From positions 434,001 to 498,000 of the forward strand of contig CAVYGM010000026.1 in assembly GCA_963768025.1 (NCBI GenBank): DNA of 64,000 nt, written 5' to 3'. A program made the translations under genes and the position numbers. Origin of the DNA: CAVYGM01 sp963768025 (GTDB taxonomy: Bacteria > Bacteroidota > Bacteroidia > Cytophagales > Spirosomataceae). The stretch's first letter is position 1, and every line of letters begins with the position of its first letter. The notes under the pieces are model-generated. The model did no database searches. It worked only from the letters and a program-made list of their open reading frames with translations, and was not told the DNA's origin. Of this stretch, positions 1-9,869 are shown one piece after another.

Positions 1-293
1 AAGTGGGGTGGAATTAATTGTTGGAGCAGGATGGGTAGGTTGAAGGGGAAAATCTCCAGGTCAAGGCTATTAAATAGCGTGCAAATCTCCCTTAACTTTG
101 CCTCGAAATCAGGCGCATCATCCACGCTCAACCCCGGCAAGGGCCCGCATTCTCCAAATCCCACGACCCCTGGCTGCTCATGATCGGTTATCCGGATAAA
201 CCAGGAGGTTTTCTTTGAAAGTACCCCACGGGAGGTACCCGCATCGAATTTAAATCTTAGCTCATAGGGTTGATATTGGATCAGGAGGGGCAT
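1..293 (-). CDS. menC: o-succinylbenzoate synthase, N-terminal part (cut by window edge)
   Basis: This reverse-strand reading frame starts at the ATG at 293 and runs off the left edge. About 97 residues are visible. They include RGVLSKKTSWFIRI followed by GFGECGPLPGLSVDD, which is typical of the N-terminal capping domain of Bacteroidota o-succinylbenzoate synthase, an enolase-superfamily enzyme that makes the aromatic ring of menaquinone from SHCHC. The catalytic barrel lies outside the window. It is divergent from lpxK, with 37 bases between the two starts. The family call rests on recognised N-terminal motifs only. Confidence 0.8.
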   Translation of the reverse strand, partial: MPLLIQYQPYELRFKFDAGTSRGVLSKKTSWFIRITDHEQPGVVGFGECGPLPGLSVDDAPDFEAKLREICTLFNSLDLEIFPFNLPILLQQLIPPH

Positions 294-330
294 TGAAAAG
301 AACGTGTGATTTAAAATTGGTGTCAATACT

Positions 331-1416
331 ATGAAAAAAAACAGACAAGGCGATACCGGATTGGATGAGGTAAATTTCATCAAATTTCTTTTAAAACCCT
401 TCTCCTGGCTCTACGGACAAATCCAGGATGCCCGAAATTATTTGTATAAACGAGCCATTTTCAAGGGTTCTGCAACGCCCCAATTCTCGATTGTGGTGGG
501 GAATCTCACGGTAGGCGGCACGGGTAAAACCCCAATGGTCGAGTATCTCATCCAACAACTTACGGAAGAGTATCAGATAGTTACGTTGAGTAGAGGTTAT
601 GGGAGAAAAAGCCGGGGCTTTTTGTTGGCTACGTCCAATTCCACGGCCGAAGATATTGGTGATGAGCCTTTACAATATTATGAAAAATTTAGGGAAAAAT
701 GTCATGTAGCGGTGTCAGAAAATCGAATTGCTGGGAGTAATGAACTTGCCAGGCTGTTTCCCAGTCACCGGATTTTGCTGTTAGATGATGCCTTCCAGCA
801 CCAGTCGCTCAGGCCCCATCTGTCGCTACTCTTGAATGATTTCAATCGCCCTTTCTACCACGATGACCCGTTTCCGGGAGGGCGGCTGCGGGAAAACCGA
901 ACCGGAGCCGCCAGGGCGGATGCCATCATCACTACCAAATGTCCTGGTACCCTGACGGACGTTCAGAAGAATTCGATTCGCAAGGCCCTCGGCCAATACG
1001 CCCGTCCTGGTACGCCGATATTTTTTTCCTATGTAAAATATGGCCCCTTGCGAGATAGTAACCATACCCAAATCCCCGCCGATTCCGTTACTTTGGTGGC
1101 CGGTATTGCCCAGCCTGGTCCGTTTATTGATCACGTCGGTAGCCAGTTCAATCTTAGAAATAAACTAGTGTTTGCTGACCATCATCTGTACACCAGCCGG
1201 GATTTGGAGGAAATGCTACGGCTGGCCGGCCCGGAGGATTTGGTAGTAACAACCGAAAAAGATTGGGTCAAATTGCGACCTTTGGCCCAAAATGCAAATG
1301 TGATGGCTAAATTTGGAATCATTCCGATCCAAACTGATTTTGGAGATGAAACCACTACATTTAATTCATGGCTTAGGCAACGCGTAGAAGCGGGGCCTAC
1401 CACCGCAGAAAATTGA
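331..1416 (+). CDS. lpxK: tetraacyldisaccharide 4'-kinase
   Basis: This inner-membrane enzyme phosphorylates the 4' position of the lipid A disaccharide precursor, using ATP. The 361-residue protein has the membrane-associated start FLLKPFSWLYG (about residues 19-29), a P-loop GGTGKTP at 62-68, and the later blocks LDDAFQHQSL and TEKDWVKL that are typical of LpxK. Its length fits the family. The first ATG is used, although homologues often begin nearer FLLKPF, so the first 15 or so residues are uncertain. The following porin gene begins 4 bases after the stop, suggesting co-transcription. Confidence 0.95.
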   Translation: MKKNRQGDTGLDEVNFIKFLLKPFSWLYGQIQDARNYLYKRAIFKGSATPQFSIVVGNLTVGGTGKTPMVEYLIQQLTEEYQIVTLSRGYGRKSRGFLLATSNSTAEDIGDEPLQYYEKFREKCHVAVSENRIAGSNELARLFPSHRILLLDDAFQHQSLRPHLSLLLNDFNRPFYHDDPFPGGRLRENRTGAARADAIITTKCPGTLTDVQKNSIRKALGQYARPGTPIFFSYVKYGPLRDSNHTQIPADSVTLVAGIAQPGPFIDHVGSQFNLRNKLVFADHHLYTSRDLEEMLRLAGPEDLVVTTEKDWVKLRPLAQNANVMAKFGIIPIQTDFGDETTTFNSWLRQRVEAGPTTAEN

Positions 1417-1420
1417 GTTT

Positions 1421-3385
1421 ATGAAAAAATATCCTCTTTGGATTTTACTTTTGGTCGTTGGGATAGCCCTGAGTACTGCTCATGCACAGATTCGTCCGGG
1501 CGGGCTCAATCTGCCGCAGGGGATACCACAGGGAGGAAGGCCTACCGGTGGTGGTGGTGGAGCGCAGCAGGGGGGGGCAGTACTGGACGACAGTACCCAA
1601 AATATTTACGGCCCCAGTACGGCTCTGCATTTTTATGAGGACGATATCTTGAACAACCGGGATTCGCTGCGCTACCGACTGGACACTGCCCTGACCAGTA
1701 TCCATCGCTGGACCTACCTGGATCAAAGTTGGAATCATCTGGTGGATTTGGGGAACCTGGGTACGGCCACCCGGCCCACTTTTTACCAGCCTCGCCAGCA
1801 GGTTGGGGCCCAACTGGGGTACCATGCCTACGATCCCTACGCGATTCAGCAGAATGAAGTAAAATACTACGATACCCGATCGCCCCTCACCGAGATGACC
1901 TATATTTCAGGGGGCCGCGGACGGAGCTTGCTTCGCTTTGGATTTAATCAAAACATTACCCCCCGCCTCAATGTGGGTTTCAGGGTGCAACGGTTTACTT
2001 CCAATAAGATTTACGGAACATTCAGTGCTTTAAATTCACAGGCAAATCTGGCCCAAAACTGGACGTTCATTTCCCAGGGGAGTTATTTTTCCAAAAACAA
2101 AAAATACGCGTTATTAGCCCATTATCGTCATCTTAATCAGGATGTTAAGGAGCAGGGAGGTTTGCTCAATGCGGTGGATACTCTCGATAATGGAGCCCAG
2201 CTTTTTGTGTACGATGGCCCGGCCCGGTTGAGCGATAACACCCGGTCGTGGGAACGAAGACACGTTTTTCACGTCTACCAGCACTTTCGGCTGGCCAACG
2301 GGTTCCAACTATTCCAACAGGGGGACTTTACCATCGTAAAAGATCGCTACCAGGACCCAAATCCTCAACGAGGGGTGGACAACGGGGTTTATTCCCGACT
2401 GCTGTTCGATACCACTAACACCAATCAGCGGGTATACTACCGGCTGTTCGATACCAAGCTGGGGATTAAGGGTACCTACTCCGGTTTTAACTACCGAGCC
2501 TACTATCGGCCCCGTATTTATAGCGTAAGGGGCGAATACAATACCGGTGACTCCACCTTGGGTACCTACCGCAATGCCCGTTTTGAAAATATCGTTGGCC
2601 TGTGGCTCAGCTACTACTTGAAAGATTCAAGTCAGCATCTGATTGCAGAAGGGGAGCATTTGGTTGGAAAAGATTTTCTGTTGCGGGGCGAACTGTCCAC
2701 GCGCTGGTTTAAGGCCGGCTACCAGACGTCCTTCTGGTCGCCTGATCTGATTATGCAACGGTACATCAGCAACCACCTTCGTTGGGACAATGATTTCAAA
2801 CTCACCGGGGCCAATACCATTTACGGCTCATTACCCATCCGGACCAAGAATCTGGAATTCATTCCAGAGGTGCAGTACCACCTGGTGAGTCGCTATGTGT
2901 ATTACGATACGGCCGCCGTGGCGCGCCAGCTTAGTAGTTCGTTTAGTTTGCTCCGCATCGGGGCGAGCATACGTTGGCAAAAAAATAAATTCAACGTTCG
3001 GGGGCAAGGGTACTACACTGTAAGCTCCAATGCCAGAGTGATTCGAATACCGCCGATATTCCTTTCGGCCGAATTAACCTATGATTTTATTTATGCCAAA
3101 GTGCTTTTCATTCAGTTTGGATTGGCGGCGCATTACCGGTCGTCCTATCTAGCGGATGCCTACATGCCCTTGACCCAGCAATTCCATTTGCAGGATAGCT
3201 TTACGGTAAATCGGTACGTAGTTGGGGATGTGTTCGCCAGTTTGAGAATCAATCGGGTGCGGCTGCTTTTGAAAATGTCCCACATTAACGAAGGCCTGGG
3301 TACCCTGGGGTACTATGTTACCCCCCGGTATTTGGGGTTGCAACGTACATTCAGTTTTGGGGTATATTGGCCGTTATTTGACTAG
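1421..3385 (+). CDS. putative outer-membrane beta-barrel porin (Porin_10 type)
   Basis: The 654-residue protein opens with a signal peptide (MKKYPLWILLLVVGIALSTAHAQ, cleavage after AQA/AQ near residue 23), then a short Gly/Pro-rich linker, then a long stretch rich in alternating aromatic and polar residues and in Tyr/Arg/Asn, as expected of a large beta-barrel. The DDSTQNIYGPST and HRWTYLDQSWNHLVDLGN blocks match the Bacteroidota putative porin family. The C-terminus ends ...FGVYWPLFD, close to an aromatic outer membrane end. It is probably transcribed with lpxK. The substrate cannot be deduced. Confidence 0.8.
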   Translation: MKKYPLWILLLVVGIALSTAHAQIRPGGLNLPQGIPQGGRPTGGGGGAQQGGAVLDDSTQNIYGPSTALHFYEDDILNNRDSLRYRLDTALTSIHRWTYLDQSWNHLVDLGNLGTATRPTFYQPRQQVGAQLGYHAYDPYAIQQNEVKYYDTRSPLTEMTYISGGRGRSLLRFGFNQNITPRLNVGFRVQRFTSNKIYGTFSALNSQANLAQNWTFISQGSYFSKNKKYALLAHYRHLNQDVKEQGGLLNAVDTLDNGAQLFVYDGPARLSDNTRSWERRHVFHVYQHFRLANGFQLFQQGDFTIVKDRYQDPNPQRGVDNGVYSRLLFDTTNTNQRVYYRLFDTKLGIKGTYSGFNYRAYYRPRIYSVRGEYNTGDSTLGTYRNARFENIVGLWLSYYLKDSSQHLIAEGEHLVGKDFLLRGELSTRWFKAGYQTSFWSPDLIMQRYISNHLRWDNDFKLTGANTIYGSLPIRTKNLEFIPEVQYHLVSRYVYYDTAAVARQLSSSFSLLRIGASIRWQKNKFNVRGQGYYTVSSNARVIRIPPIFLSAELTYDFIYAKVLFIQFGLAAHYRSSYLADAYMPLTQQFHLQDSFTVNRYVVGDVFASLRINRVRLLLKMSHINEGLGTLGYYVTPRYLGLQRTFSFGVYWPLFD

Positions 3386-3393
3386 TACTTCTC

Positions 3394-3989
3394 ATGACAC
3401 TCACTACCCTCGGACTTGAACTTCCTACCGATCCGCGTTGGGTCAATATTGCCGGCATGAACATAGGCGACATCTTGGTGGATCATGCGTATTGCGAACA
3501 AAAAGCGGCATCCAGCTGTATTTCCCTCATTGTGCATTACCCAGAAAAAACCAAATTGGTGGAGATGCTAACCCCCATTGTGAGCGAAGAATGGGGGCAT
3601 TTTCAACGGGTTTTGAAAGAACTAAAAAATAGGAACATTCCCCTGGGACGCCAAAGGAAAGACGAGTATGTGCGGCGGCTGAGGACGTTCTTTACAAAAA
3701 AGGAAACGGAATGGACGTGTTTCTGGACCGGCTTTTGAGCTGCGCGCTCATTGAGGCCCGCAGCTGCGAAAGGTTCAAACTTCTTTCGGAGCAATTGGAA
3801 GAAGAAGGTTTGAAAAAATTTTACCGGGAATTGATGATTTCGGAGGCCGGACATTATCGTTGTTTTATTGAATTAGCGGAGGCTTATGTACCAAAAGAAA
3901 GCGTTCGCCTCCGTTGGAAAGAGTTACTGGCCGCGGAAGCCGAAATCCTCCTCACCCTCGAAGTCCGGGGCGATCGAATGCATGGTTGA
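3394..3989 (+). CDS. miaE: tRNA-(ms2io6A)-hydroxylase MiaE (one frameshift)
   Basis: MiaE is a ferritin-like di-iron monooxygenase that hydroxylates the isopentenyl group of ms2i6A37 in tRNA. The first frame gives residues up to KKETEWTC and contains the first metal motif EEWGHF. The second frame resumes at GNGMDVFLDRLL, continues through the family hallmark ALIEARSCERFKLL, and carries the second metal motif SEAGHY. The two frames join if one A is restored in the six-A run near 3696-3702. Both halves of the active site are present, so I treat this as one gene with a one-base deletion, probably a sequencing error. It begins 8 bases after the porin stop. Confidence 0.85.
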
Positions 3990-4090
3990 TCGGATGACGA
4001 GCACAAAATCCTGCGAAAAACATAGTTTGAAAAGAAAACTGGTAACCTTCCGGAGGTAATCACCCTTCGTCATTCACCCAGTAGTACCGT

Positions 4091-7000
4091 ATGAAGAATT
4101 TTCTCCAAGAAGTAGCCGAACATATTCTGGAAACCCATCCGATCGACCTTGATCAGGTGGCCATCGTAGTACCTACCCGCCGGGCGGCCTTCTTTGTAAA
4201 AAGGGAGCTCGCCCTGGCTACCCAGCTTCCGGTTATTAGTCCAAAGGTAGAGGCCATCGAAGATTTTGTGGAGCAGGTGAGTACCCTGGAAGTGGCCGAT
4301 CCGGTCAGCCTGCTATTTGATTTGTTCGAGACGTTTAAGGAAATTGACCCGGCCATCCAATTCGATCGCTTTATGGGCTGGGCATCGGTCCTGATGAGCG
4401 ACCTGGACCGGGTGGACCAGTATCTGGTTGATACGGACTACCTGTTCGACTACCTGACCGAAGCCAGGGCTGTGGAACGGTGGCAAAGTAGCCTGCCGCC
4501 GGGTCGATCGTTGAACCAAACCTCCGGGCCGAAACATTATTTTGGACTATTCGAGAATATCCGGCTGGTCTACCATGCCTTTCGCGAACGGCTCACGGCT
4601 AAGGGGATGGCCTACCGGGGCATGGCCTACCGCCACGTGGCTGAGCACGTAGACTCGCTCCTGGTGGAGAATACCTCCTTTGCCAAGGTGTATTTTGTGG
4701 GGTTCAATGCCTTTACCGAAGCCGAAAAGGTAATCATTCAGCGGTTAAGAAAATCCGGACGGGCGGAAGTACTGTGGGATGCAGATCGATATTACATGAC
4801 CGAGAATCAGGAGGTGGAAGCAGGGTCAAGTTTGCGAAGCTACAAGAAGGAGCTAACGTTTGGTCCCTGGCGCTGGACCCACGATCACCTCCTGACTTCC
4901 CAGAAGCGCATTACGGTATACGGCGTACCCAACGCAACGCTCCAAACCAAAGTAGCCGGAGCCTTGTACAAAGCTATGCTCGAACAAGACGATCCCGAGG
5001 CACCCATTCCCACCGCCATCGTGCTGGCCGACGAAAATCTGCTGGTTCCCATGCTGTACTCTCTGGACGAGCAGGTGAAAGACTTTAATATCACCATGGG
5101 ACTATCGCTGCGGGGTTCTATGTTGTATACGCTCATTGATAGCATTTTTGAATTGCAGCAGAGCGTGGCGGAGTTTGTCAATAAAGATGGGAAAAAGGTA
5201 AGAATTCCCAAATTCAACCATAAGGCGGTCAATAAGGTACTCAACCATCCGTTCATTCGGCACTATGAGCAGATTGTCATGAGGCCCCTGGCCCAGGAAG
5301 GGTTAACCAGTATTCAAAAAACACTTCGGGAGATCAATCAAAACAACCGGGTGTTTCTGAGCACCACTCAGCTACTCGAAATCAGTAATCAGGACCCGCT
5401 GTTTGAGGTTTTGTTCACGCGGTGGGAAAAAGACAATTCCCAACAAGTCATCCAGTCGTTTTATGACCTCATTGACCTGCTGCGTGATGTGTACAAGGAC
5501 TACAAGAACGCGTTGGAAACCGAGTACTTGTATCTTTTTTATACCCTCCTCAAACAATTCGAACAGACCATAGCCAACCGTCCGGAACCCCTTACGGTCC
5601 GCACCTTACGCTCCTTTCTGTATGATTTAATCCGCTCTACCCGCATTCCGTTTAGCGGCGAACCCGTAAGTACCCTCCAAATCCTGGGAATGCTCGAAAC
5701 CAGGGCTTTGGACTTCGAGCGGATCATCATTCTGTCGTTGAACGAGGGTACCCTACCGCAGGCAAAGCGCCAAAATTCTCTCATTCCATTCGATATAGCT
5801 CAGGAAACCGGCTTGCCCACTCATTTGCACCAGGAAGCCGTGATGTCGTACCATTTTTATCGATTGTTACAGCGCGCCAAAGAAGTGCATTTGATGTACG
5901 TAAGCACGGCGGATGCCCTGGGAGGAGGGGAAAAGAGTCGTTTTATCCAACAACTCGAATATGAATTAGCTGAGTATAATCCGGGCATAGTTCTGGAAAA
6001 TAAAATGGTGGAATTTGGGGGAGGGCTTTCGGAAAATATTACCCAGGAAGTACCCAAAGACGCTATGATGCTGGAAAGCATCGAAAACTACCTGAAGGAA
6101 AAAGGCCTGTACCCCACCCACCTCAACGACCTCATTCGTTGCTCCATGAAATTCTACCTGAGTCGAATTGTAGGGGTGGAGAGTAAGGAGGAAATTGAGG
6201 AGGAGCTGGGCATGGATAAAATCGGAACCTGGCTTCATGCTTCCCTTGAAAAATTGGACCTAACTTATTTTTTACAAGGCCAGGACCCCACGGAAGACCA
6301 AATCAAAGAGGTACTTTCGGCGGAGTTTGAAGCTCAGTTTAGCGGGTATGTTACCGAAATGGGCCTCAATAAAATTTATTACCAGGTAGGAGAGCAACAG
6401 ATTCTGGCGTTCCTAGCCCATCAAATGCAGCAGGAACCCCGTAGGAAAATAGTAGCGGCCGAGCAAAAACTTCAAACTAGCCTCACGCTGCAAGTAGGAG
6501 GGCGGCAGGTCGAAATTTTGCTGGGGGGAAAAATAGACCGGGTGGAACAGGCGGCGGATCAAACCCTGTATGTGATGGATTACAAAACCGGGAGTGTGGA
6601 ACTTACCACCGAAAAAAACAAGACCATAGAACAAAAGAAGGAAAAGCTACGGGCGGATACGGCCCTGAAAGCAGGGTATGCCCGCCAGTTGTGGCTGTAC
6701 AAGTATCTGGTTTATAAAACGATGGCCGGAAAGGAAGGTCTTACCATCGGTACAACTACCTACCACCTGTCCGCTTCAAAAGTCCAGTCGGGCTTTTACT
6801 CGTTTCGCAAACCTACCCAACTCTTCGAAAATCAACTGGAAATAACGGACGCCACCGACCCGCGGGTTTTTATTGCGGAATCGGAAGCCTTGCTAGCCGA
6901 AATCATCGCCCAACTGGTAGACCCGGCTATCCCCTTCGTTCAGACCAACGACCGCACGGTTTGTGAATATTGTGATTTCAGGGGGATTTGCAACCGGTAA
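4091..7000 (+). CDS. AddB-like PD-(D/E)XK nuclease family protein
   Basis: The 969-residue protein resembles the nuclease/inactive-helicase subunit of AddAB-type double-strand break repair enzymes. The N-terminus has the VVPTRRAAFFVKREL block but no Walker A sequence is visible. The C-terminal nuclease domain shows GKIDRV (about residue 813) and DYKTGS (about 830), the D...D-x-K active site. An iron-sulphur cluster is suggested by a cysteine near 683 (RCSMKFYL) and CEYCDFRGIC near 957. An AddA/UvrD partner is not adjacent. In Bacteroidota such proteins are annotated simply as PD-(D/E)XK nuclease proteins. Confidence 0.85.
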   Translation: MKNFLQEVAEHILETHPIDLDQVAIVVPTRRAAFFVKRELALATQLPVISPKVEAIEDFVEQVSTLEVADPVSLLFDLFETFKEIDPAIQFDRFMGWASVLMSDLDRVDQYLVDTDYLFDYLTEARAVERWQSSLPPGRSLNQTSGPKHYFGLFENIRLVYHAFRERLTAKGMAYRGMAYRHVAEHVDSLLVENTSFAKVYFVGFNAFTEAEKVIIQRLRKSGRAEVLWDADRYYMTENQEVEAGSSLRSYKKELTFGPWRWTHDHLLTSQKRITVYGVPNATLQTKVAGALYKAMLEQDDPEAPIPTAIVLADENLLVPMLYSLDEQVKDFNITMGLSLRGSMLYTLIDSIFELQQSVAEFVNKDGKKVRIPKFNHKAVNKVLNHPFIRHYEQIVMRPLAQEGLTSIQKTLREINQNNRVFLSTTQLLEISNQDPLFEVLFTRWEKDNSQQVIQSFYDLIDLLRDVYKDYKNALETEYLYLFYTLLKQFEQTIANRPEPLTVRTLRSFLYDLIRSTRIPFSGEPVSTLQILGMLETRALDFERIIILSLNEGTLPQAKRQNSLIPFDIAQETGLPTHLHQEAVMSYHFYRLLQRAKEVHLMYVSTADALGGGEKSRFIQQLEYELAEYNPGIVLENKMVEFGGGLSENITQEVPKDAMMLESIENYLKEKGLYPTHLNDLIRCSMKFYLSRIVGVESKEEIEEELGMDKIGTWLHASLEKLDLTYFLQGQDPTEDQIKEVLSAEFEAQFSGYVTEMGLNKIYYQVGEQQILAFLAHQMQQEPRRKIVAAEQKLQTSLTLQVGGRQVEILLGGKIDRVEQAADQTLYVMDYKTGSVELTTEKNKTIEQKKEKLRADTALKAGYARQLWLYKYLVYKTMAGKEGLTIGTTTYHLSASKVQSGFYSFRKPTQLFENQLEITDATDPRVFIAESEALLAEIIAQLVDPAIPFVQTNDRTVCEYCDFRGICNR

Positions 7001-7012
7001 ATCTGCTTCCGG

Positions 7013-7384
7013 CTAGGAAGGTTGACCCTCTTCGTTGAGCAAGAGCGCTCGCTGAATCGCTTCCAGGATGAAATCTTCCCGGCGGGTTATGTCCTCCCTG
7101 GATTGAAATTCGATGGATTTCACCGTTTTACGATTCCTATCCAGGAGAATACCATCAGGGTCTGACAACAGGTGGCCTTTGGTAAAGCCAAGTTCCACGC
7201 ATTTCCATTTCTTCACGTAAGATACGTAACAAAACCACGCTCCCCGGTAGTAATAAAACGGCTGGTTCCAAATAAGCTTCACCGAAATTCCCTCTGATGC
7301 CCTTAGAAGCAGCGCGTGCAAGTGGTACATCACCTCCCGGTAGGGTTTTGCCTGTTGATTAAAATAGGGAGCTGGATCTTCCAT
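7013..7384 (-). CDS. DUF1801 domain-containing protein
   Basis: This 123-residue soluble protein has the YdhG/DUF1801 pattern: an early region FNQQAKPYREVMYHLHALLL, the core KLIWNQPFYYYRGAWFCYVS and the ELGFTKGHLL block. The fold is related to the iron chaperone frataxin-like YdhG group, but no biochemical role is established for this branch. It converges on the nuclease gene, with 12 bases between the stops and no terminator visible. The first ATG is used. Confidence 0.8.
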   Translation of the reverse strand: MEDPAPYFNQQAKPYREVMYHLHALLLRASEGISVKLIWNQPFYYYRGAWFCYVSYVKKWKCVELGFTKGHLLSDPDGILLDRNRKTVKSIEFQSREDITRREDFILEAIQRALLLNEEGQPS

Positions 7385-7444
7385 CCAATGCTGGTTTTTT
7401 TTCTCGCTGATACAGGATACTGAATTTTGCCTGACAAATTACGT

Positions 7445-7648
7445 CTAAGCCTCTTTGACCTCATTAGGATCTTTGAGGATAAATTTCCGACGCAAATCAT
7501 TAATTAGGAATTTTTTTTGCGCCGTGAAACTATCGGGATGAATCCGTTCAAAAAGCGATTTGAATTCTGTGTATCGCTCGGACTCAACCCGCTGGAATTT
7601 TTGGGAGTCAATATTTTTCTGAATAAGGTACTCTTCGAAGGTGAGCAT
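7445..7648 (-). CDS. small conserved hypothetical protein
   Basis: A 67-residue, highly charged, helical-looking protein without membrane segments or a signal peptide (starts MLTFEEYLIQKN). It lies 10 bases downstream of the rlmI stop in the same direction and is likely co-transcribed with it. I recognise no domain. The position, the acceptable start and the non-random composition support a real gene. It reads like a small Cytophagales-specific protein, but that is an impression, not a match. Confidence 0.6.
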   Translation of the reverse strand: MLTFEEYLIQKNIDSQKFQRVESERYTEFKSLFERIHPDSFTAQKKFLINDLRRKFILKDPNEVKEA

Positions 7649-7658
7649 AACGAGGTAT

Positions 7659-8870
7659 TTAATCTATTCGTAAAACAAGACCCTTCAAATAGCTACCCTC
7701 AGGATGAAACGCATTCACCGGATGATCCGGTCCCTGGGTCAACTGGTGCAATACCCGGGCTTTTCTGCCTACTTCCATACAGGCCGATACCACCGTGTTA
7801 TAAAACAGTTCGCGATCTACCACCTGGGAGCAGGAAAATGTGAAAAGGAGCCCCCCCGGCTTGACCTTAGCGATGCCTTCGCTATTGAGGCGTTTGTATC
7901 CTTGCACGGCCCGGTGTCGGGCCGCCATGCTTTTGGCAAAAGCCGGCGGATCAAGCACCACGATGTCATAGGTTTCCTCGCTGGTTTTTAGCCATTTCAT
8001 CACGTCTTCGGTTAGGCTATGGTGGCGGTCGGTACCCTCATTCAGCGCTACGTTGTCGTCGCAAAGGGCCGTGGCTTTTCCTGATACATCAATCGAAACC
8101 ACCGCGCTCGCGCCCGCGCCGAGGGCGTAAACCGAAAACCCACCCGAATAGCTGAATGCGTTGAGAACGGACTTGCCGTCCGAATACCGCGCCAACAAGT
8201 CTCGGTTTTCTCGTTGATCCAGAAAAAAGCCCGTTTTTTGACCCTTTTCCCAATCTATTAAAAACTTTTGACCGTGTTCCATAACCTGGTAAGGCGTTTC
8301 TACCTCGCCCCACACGTAGTGATTGGTGAGTTGAGCGGCATAGTCCGACGGTAGGGTGTCGCGGCTTTTATCAAATACAGCCTTCAGTCCGTCCTGCAAA
8401 CCACCCGAAAGGATCGATTGCAGGGCCGCGGAAATTGAGGTCATGCTTCGGTGCATGCCGATGGTATGGGCCTGCACCACCGCCACGTCCTTGTACACAT
8501 CCACAATGAGACCGGGTAGCCCATCACCTTCCCCATGAATCAGCCGAAAGCAATTGGTATCAGGCAATTGTAACGCTTTCCTTACTTCCAGGGCATTAAG
8601 GATCCTGCTTTCCCAAAAGGCGAGGTCAATTGGGCTTTCCTCAAACGAAAGTACCCTAACTTTGATACTCCCGTCGTGATAGTGCCCAATGGCCAAGAAC
8701 TCACCCCTGGCGGAAACCACCCGCACCAGGTCACCATCCGCTATACCAGGATCCTGCCGGGCGATGGCCCCTGAGAATACCCACGGATGCAGGCGTTTTA
8801 TAGCATCTTCCCGGCCTTTTTGTAGATAAAGTTGGGGAAAATTCGCGGGGAAATTACTTTCAATTGACAT
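7659..8870 (-). CDS. rlmI: class I rRNA (cytosine-C5) methyltransferase, RlmI family
   Basis: The 403-residue protein has an N-terminal PUA domain (KGREDAIKRLHPWVFSGAI, residues about 18-36), a central EEHLD-like region, and a C-terminal Rossmann methyltransferase domain with VLNAFSYSGGFSVYALG (SAM-binding) and the catalytic-motif stretch VVLDPPAFAKS. This is the RlmI arrangement, which methylates C1962 of 23S rRNA in E. coli using S-adenosylmethionine. It is divergent from the lipoprotein gene at 8964 across 93 bases. Confidence 0.9.
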   Translation of the reverse strand: MSIESNFPANFPQLYLQKGREDAIKRLHPWVFSGAIARQDPGIADGDLVRVVSARGEFLAIGHYHDGSIKVRVLSFEESPIDLAFWESRILNALEVRKALQLPDTNCFRLIHGEGDGLPGLIVDVYKDVAVVQAHTIGMHRSMTSISAALQSILSGGLQDGLKAVFDKSRDTLPSDYAAQLTNHYVWGEVETPYQVMEHGQKFLIDWEKGQKTGFFLDQRENRDLLARYSDGKSVLNAFSYSGGFSVYALGAGASAVVSIDVSGKATALCDDNVALNEGTDRHHSLTEDVMKWLKTSEETYDIVVLDPPAFAKSMAARHRAVQGYKRLNSEGIAKVKPGGLLFTFSCSQVVDRELFYNTVVSACMEVGRKARVLHQLTQGPDHPVNAFHPEGSYLKGLVLRID

Positions 8871-8963
8871 GTATAATAATTTGATTTTATTGTACTATTT
8901 GGGCTAATAATCTGTATTATTGCCACAATTTTACGCATTTTTCAACCCAAAGATCAGCATATC

Positions 8964-9869
8964 ATGGATTACAACCGTCGTTTATTTTTAAAAGCTGCCA
9001 GTCTTGCCTCACTTGGAGTGATGAGCCTTCCCATGGCATCCTGCTCCGGCTCCAAAGAAAAGAGTGCCGAAGTATCGGATACCACGGCCACAAACAAGCC
9101 CACTCCCGCTGCGATTAACTCTGATTTTGGCTTGCAATTATACAGCGCCAGGGATATTATTGGAAAAGATCCCAAAGGTATTTTGAAGCAGATTGCCGAC
9201 CTGGGCTACAAGAAAATAGAAAGCTACCAGGGCGATCAGGGTATCTTTTGGGGAATGAAACCAACCGAATTCAAAGCGTATATGGATGAGCTGGGAATGA
9301 AAGTCATAAGTACCCATGCCGATACGACCAAAGATCTGGAAAAGTTGGCGGGCGAGGCAGCCGAAGCCGGGCTTACCTACGTGTTGCAGCCCTACATTGG
9401 GCCGCAAAAAACGCTGGACGAATGGAAAATGCGAGCGGATGAATTCAATAAACGGGGAGAAATATGCAACAAAGCGGGCGTACGCTTTGGCTACCACAAC
9501 CATGACTATTCTTTTAAAGAGCAGGATGGGCAAATCCCCCAGGAAATCCTACTAAACTCCACCGATCCTTCGTTGGTGGTGTTTGAATTGGATTTGTGTT
9601 GGATTTCGGTCGCCAAGCAGGATGTTTCGGCTCACCTCACAAAATACGCAGGCCGTTACGAGCTGTGCCACGTGAAGGATGTTGTCATGCTCCCCGAAGT
9701 ACACCAAACCGATTTAGGAAAGGGCGACATTAATTACCCGCAAATCCTCCGGGTTGCACAAGATACGGGCATGAAGCACTACATCGTAGAACAGGAGGAG
9801 TACCCCGAGTCGGTGATGGCCAGCCTGGCCCACGATTCGGACTATATGAGGCAACTCACCCTGGTCTGA
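8964..9869 (+). CDS. secreted sugar phosphate isomerase/epimerase-like lipoprotein
   Basis: The 301-residue protein has a twin-arginine-like start (NRRLFLKAASLASLG) followed by MASC, a lipobox-like cysteine near residue 27, so it is probably an exported lipoprotein. The rest is a xylose isomerase-like TIM barrel, with GLQLYSARD at strand 1, FGYHNHDYSF, VFELDLCWIS and CHVKD carrying the usual His/Glu/Asp metal ligands. In Bacteroidota these often act on sugars or inositol derivatives, but the substrate here is unknown. Its stop codon directly abuts that of the convergent gene at 9870. Confidence 0.85.
   Translation: MDYNRRLFLKAASLASLGVMSLPMASCSGSKEKSAEVSDTTATNKPTPAAINSDFGLQLYSARDIIGKDPKGILKQIADLGYKKIESYQGDQGIFWGMKPTEFKAYMDELGMKVISTHADTTKDLEKLAGEAAEAGLTYVLQPYIGPQKTLDEWKMRADEFNKRGEICNKAGVRFGYHNHDYSFKEQDGQIPQEILLNSTDPSLVVFELDLCWISVAKQDVSAHLTKYAGRYELCHVKDVVMLPEVHQTDLGKGDINYPQILRVAQDTGMKHYIVEQEEYPESVMASLAHDSDYMRQLTLV

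Noticed and set aside
3711..3989. A separate 92-residue gene after miaE
   Set aside because: It is the second half of MiaE in another frame, with the second metal motif.
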